A DNA stretch of 64,000 bases from Gemmatimonadota bacterium (GTDB taxonomy: Bacteria > Gemmatimonadota > Gemmatimonadetes > Gemmatimonadales > Gemmatimonadaceae), in NCBI GenBank assembly GCA_021298835.1, contig JAJTHG010000001.1:1-64000 (forward strand). The letters run 5' to 3'. Every line of letters starts with the position of its first letter. The first letter of the stretch is position 1. A program made the position numbers and the translations under genes. Below are positions 62,377-64,000 of the stretch, piece after piece. The notes under the pieces were generated by a model. That model was not told where the DNA came from. It searched no databases and saw nothing but the letters and a program-made list of their open reading frames with translations.

Positions 62377-63141
62377 ATGACCCTCGCGCACGACCGGCGC
62401 CCCGCCGCGCCGCTGGCCCTCGCCGCGCCGCTGGCCCTCGCCGCGCTGGCCGCCGCGTGCAGTCCCGACAACCGGCCTCCGCGCGCTGCGGGCACGCCGC
62501 AGGCCTCCGCGCCGGCACCCCTGCGGCTGCCGGCGACGTTCGTCGGCGACCTCCCCTGCCGCGACTGCGAGGCCACGCGCCTGACGCTCACGCTCTTCGA
62601 CGACGCGACGTTCCGCACGCGCGCCGTCATGCGCGGAGGAACCGGCGACGGCCGCACCACGGCCGAGCTGGGCACGTGGCGGCTCCTCGACGGCGGCCGG
62701 CGCCTCGTCCTCGACGGCACCGGCGCGAGCGCGCGGCAGTTCGGGCGCATCGGAGCCGACACCCTGCGCCTGCTCGACAACACCGGCGCCGAGCTCGTCG
62801 CCCCGCTCCCGTACCGGCTGGGCCGCGCGGCCGCAGTGGACACCGTGCGCGACCGGATGCGCCTCGACGGGGCGATCGTCGAGACCGCCGAAGCCGTGCG
62901 GTTCGTGGACTGCGCCTCCGGGCGGGGCTTCCCGGTGCTGCGCACGGGGGCCTTCGCGTCGCTTGGCCGCGGGGTGCGGCAGGCCCAGGCCGGCCAGCCA
63001 CGGCCGACCTCGGCGCGCGTGATCGGCCGCCTGCAGCCGCGGCCGCCGGAGCTCACCGGCACCGGGGAGGTGCTCGTGGTGGATTCGGTCGAGCGCGTCT
63101 GGATCGGCGGCGCGTGCGGTGCCGGTCGGCCGCGCGGATAG
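62377..63141 (+). CDS. NlpE-like lipoprotein
   Basis: 254 residues. Signal peptide with a duplicated PLALAA core ends before Cys28 (LAAACSPD, a degenerate lipobox). Residues ~50-140 match the NlpE N-terminal domain: FVGDLPCRDCEATRLTLTLFDDATFRTR with the CxxC pair Cys61/Cys64, then GTWRLLDGGRRLVLDG. In Escherichia coli NlpE is an outer-membrane lipoprotein that signals envelope stress and surface contact to CpxA and copes with copper. The C-terminal ~100 residues carry a second beta domain with two more cysteines. No Cpx genes are nearby. Confidence 0.85.
   Translation: MTLAHDRRPAAPLALAAPLALAALAAACSPDNRPPRAAGTPQASAPAPLRLPATFVGDLPCRDCEATRLTLTLFDDATFRTRAVMRGGTGDGRTTAELGTWRLLDGGRRLVLDGTGASARQFGRIGADTLRLLDNTGAELVAPLPYRLGRAAAVDTVRDRMRLDGAIVETAEAVRFVDCASGRGFPVLRTGAFASLGRGVRQAQAGQPRPTSARVIGRLQPRPPELTGTGEVLVVDSVERVWIGGACGAGRPRG
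62404..62439 (+). repeat. 18-bp tandem duplication in a signal peptide
   Basis: Two perfect copies of GCCGCGCCGCTGGCCCTC, extending the hydrophobic core of the NlpE-like signal peptide by six residues. Confidence 0.9.
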
Positions 63142-63178
63142 CGGCGTCGCGTCGCGGCCGGCGGAGAAGCTTCGCCCC

Positions 63179-64000
63179 ATGTCGTGGACCCTCGACCCGA
63201 CTCTCGTCCGCGAGGCGGCCGCCCGCCTTGCACCGCTCGCCGTGCGCACCCCGCTCCGCCGGTCCGAGGGGCTCTCGGCGCAGCTCGGCGGGGCGGTCTT
63301 CCTCAAGGACGAGACGCAGCAGTGCGGCGGATCGTTCAAGCTGCGCGGAGCGATCAACGTCGTCGCCACCCTGACGCCGCCCGAGCGGGCGGCCGGCTTG
63401 GTGGCGTCGAGCGCGGGCAACCACGGAACGGGGCTCGCCCTCGCCGCGCAGGCGGCCGGCGTCGCGGCGACGCTCTTCGTGCCGCGTGACGCGCCGGCGG
63501 TGAAGCTCGCGAAGATGCGCGCAGCAGGGGCGCACGTCGAGCCGACGGGGGCAGACTACGACGACGCCGAGCGGCAGGCGCTGGCGTACGCCGCGGCCAC
63601 GGGACGCCGGTTCGTCTCGCCGTGCACCGGCACCATGCTCGTTGCCGGTCAGGGGACGGTGGGGCTCGAGATCGCCGAGGCGTGTCCCGACGTGCGCACG
63701 GTGGTGGTGTGCGTGGGCGGCGGGGGCCTCGTCGGCGGGATCGGCGGATGGTTCCGCGCGACCGCGCCCGCCGTGCGCGTACTCGGCGCGCAGTCCGAGC
63801 GCACGAACGCCATGGCCGCATCGCTGGCCGCCGGCAGGCGTGTGGACGTACCGGTGCCGCCGACGATCGCCGACGGGCTCGCCGGTCAGGTGGACGACGA
63901 GGGATTCGCGATGGGCCGAGCCGTGCTGGATGCGATGACGCTGGTGACCGAGCAGGAGATCGAGGCGGCGATCGCCTGGCTCTGGCACACGGAGGGGCTC
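63179..64000 (+). CDS. Threonine dehydratase family PLP enzyme, C-terminus cut by window end
   Basis: 274 codons to the window edge, from ATG 63179 with a GGAGA site upstream. Fold type II PLP enzyme: PLP-lysine Lys54 in SFKLRGAIN, SSAGNHGTGLALAA for the substrate and cofactor loop, and GGGGLVGGIGG binding the phosphate. Typical of threonine/serine ammonia-lyases (IlvA/TdcB group), which convert threonine to 2-oxobutanoate. Whether an ACT regulatory domain follows cannot be seen, so biosynthetic and catabolic types are not separable. Opening (REAAARLAPLAVRTPLRRSEGLS) is family-typical. Confidence 0.9.
   Translation, partial: MSWTLDPTLVREAAARLAPLAVRTPLRRSEGLSAQLGGAVFLKDETQQCGGSFKLRGAINVVATLTPPERAAGLVASSAGNHGTGLALAAQAAGVAATLFVPRDAPAVKLAKMRAAGAHVEPTGADYDDAERQALAYAAATGRRFVSPCTGTMLVAGQGTVGLEIAEACPDVRTVVVCVGGGGLVGGIGGWFRATAPAVRVLGAQSERTNAMAASLAAGRRVDVPVPPTIADGLAGQVDDEGFAMGRAVLDAMTLVTEQEIEAAIAWLWHTEGL

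Overview
The window is a very GC-rich chromosomal segment with short intergenic gaps. No gene-free stretch exceeds about 260 bases. The gene content fits Gemmatimonadota or a close relative: exported proteins whose signal peptides end in A-Q, a TonB-dependent receptor with an N-terminal carboxypeptidase-regulatory-like domain, RCC1 and Ig-like lipoproteins, a DUF5916 outer-membrane protein, a sortilin-type BNR propeller protein, and DUF885 and M28 peptidases. This assignment is inference from gene content, since no rRNA is present. I see no phage, insertion sequence, CRISPR array or plasmid hallmark.

Layout. 1-5.7 kb (minus): a giant Ig-like lipoprotein and a translationally coupled RCC1-repeat lipoprotein cut by the window edge. 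5.8-9.2 kb (plus): a lipid/diacylglycerol kinase, two exported peroxiredoxins and a glycerate 2-kinase. 9.3-11.3 kb: aguB-aguA (agmatine to putrescine). 11.35-14.2 kb: a periplasmic binding lipoprotein coupled to a chemoreceptor. 14.2-18.1 kb: an M28 peptidase, the queC-queE pair and a DUF2461 protein. 18.3-23.1 kb: a TonB-dependent receptor with a structured leader and a strong terminator, then a glycerophosphodiester phosphodiesterase and a YdcF-like protein. 23.1-31.6 kb: cell-envelope genes (two barrel proteins, a TPR protein, DUF5916, a Spy-like protein, an alpha/beta hydrolase). 31.6-41.2 kb: an amidohydrolase, an FAD oxidoreductase, a DUF885 peptidase, a Kef-type antiporter and the BNR propeller. 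41.2-45.8 kb: a VWA protein, a SEC-C protein of unusual build and an NTF2-like exported protein.

45.9-49.9 kb (minus) is the most interesting block. A protein joining a Cas4/AddB-like iron-sulfur PD-(D/E)XK nuclease to a DEDD exonuclease-like DUF2779 domain overlaps the first of two consecutive WYL-domain regulators of PafB/PafC type. That arrangement suggests a DNA-damage or defence-linked operon. 50-58.9 kb carries an NTF2-like protein, an orphan MEDS-domain histidine kinase, TlpA and HNH proteins with overlapping divergent starts, prfC, DUF1003, an amidohydrolase, msrB and an Ig-like lipoprotein. 59-64 kb carries tRNA-Gln(CTG), a lipoprotein, tRNA-Ala(CGC), a class II photolyase, an NlpE-like lipoprotein and a threonine dehydratase cut by the window end.

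Two sequence-level themes recur. At least eight start codons have a TANNNT hexamer 5-11 bases upstream and no clear Shine-Dalgarno, which suggests leaderless or near-leaderless transcription. Short in-frame tandem repeats, mostly 12 bp, have expanded inside signal peptides, a linker, a sensor domain and across the prfC stop codon, where they create three consecutive in-frame UGA stops.
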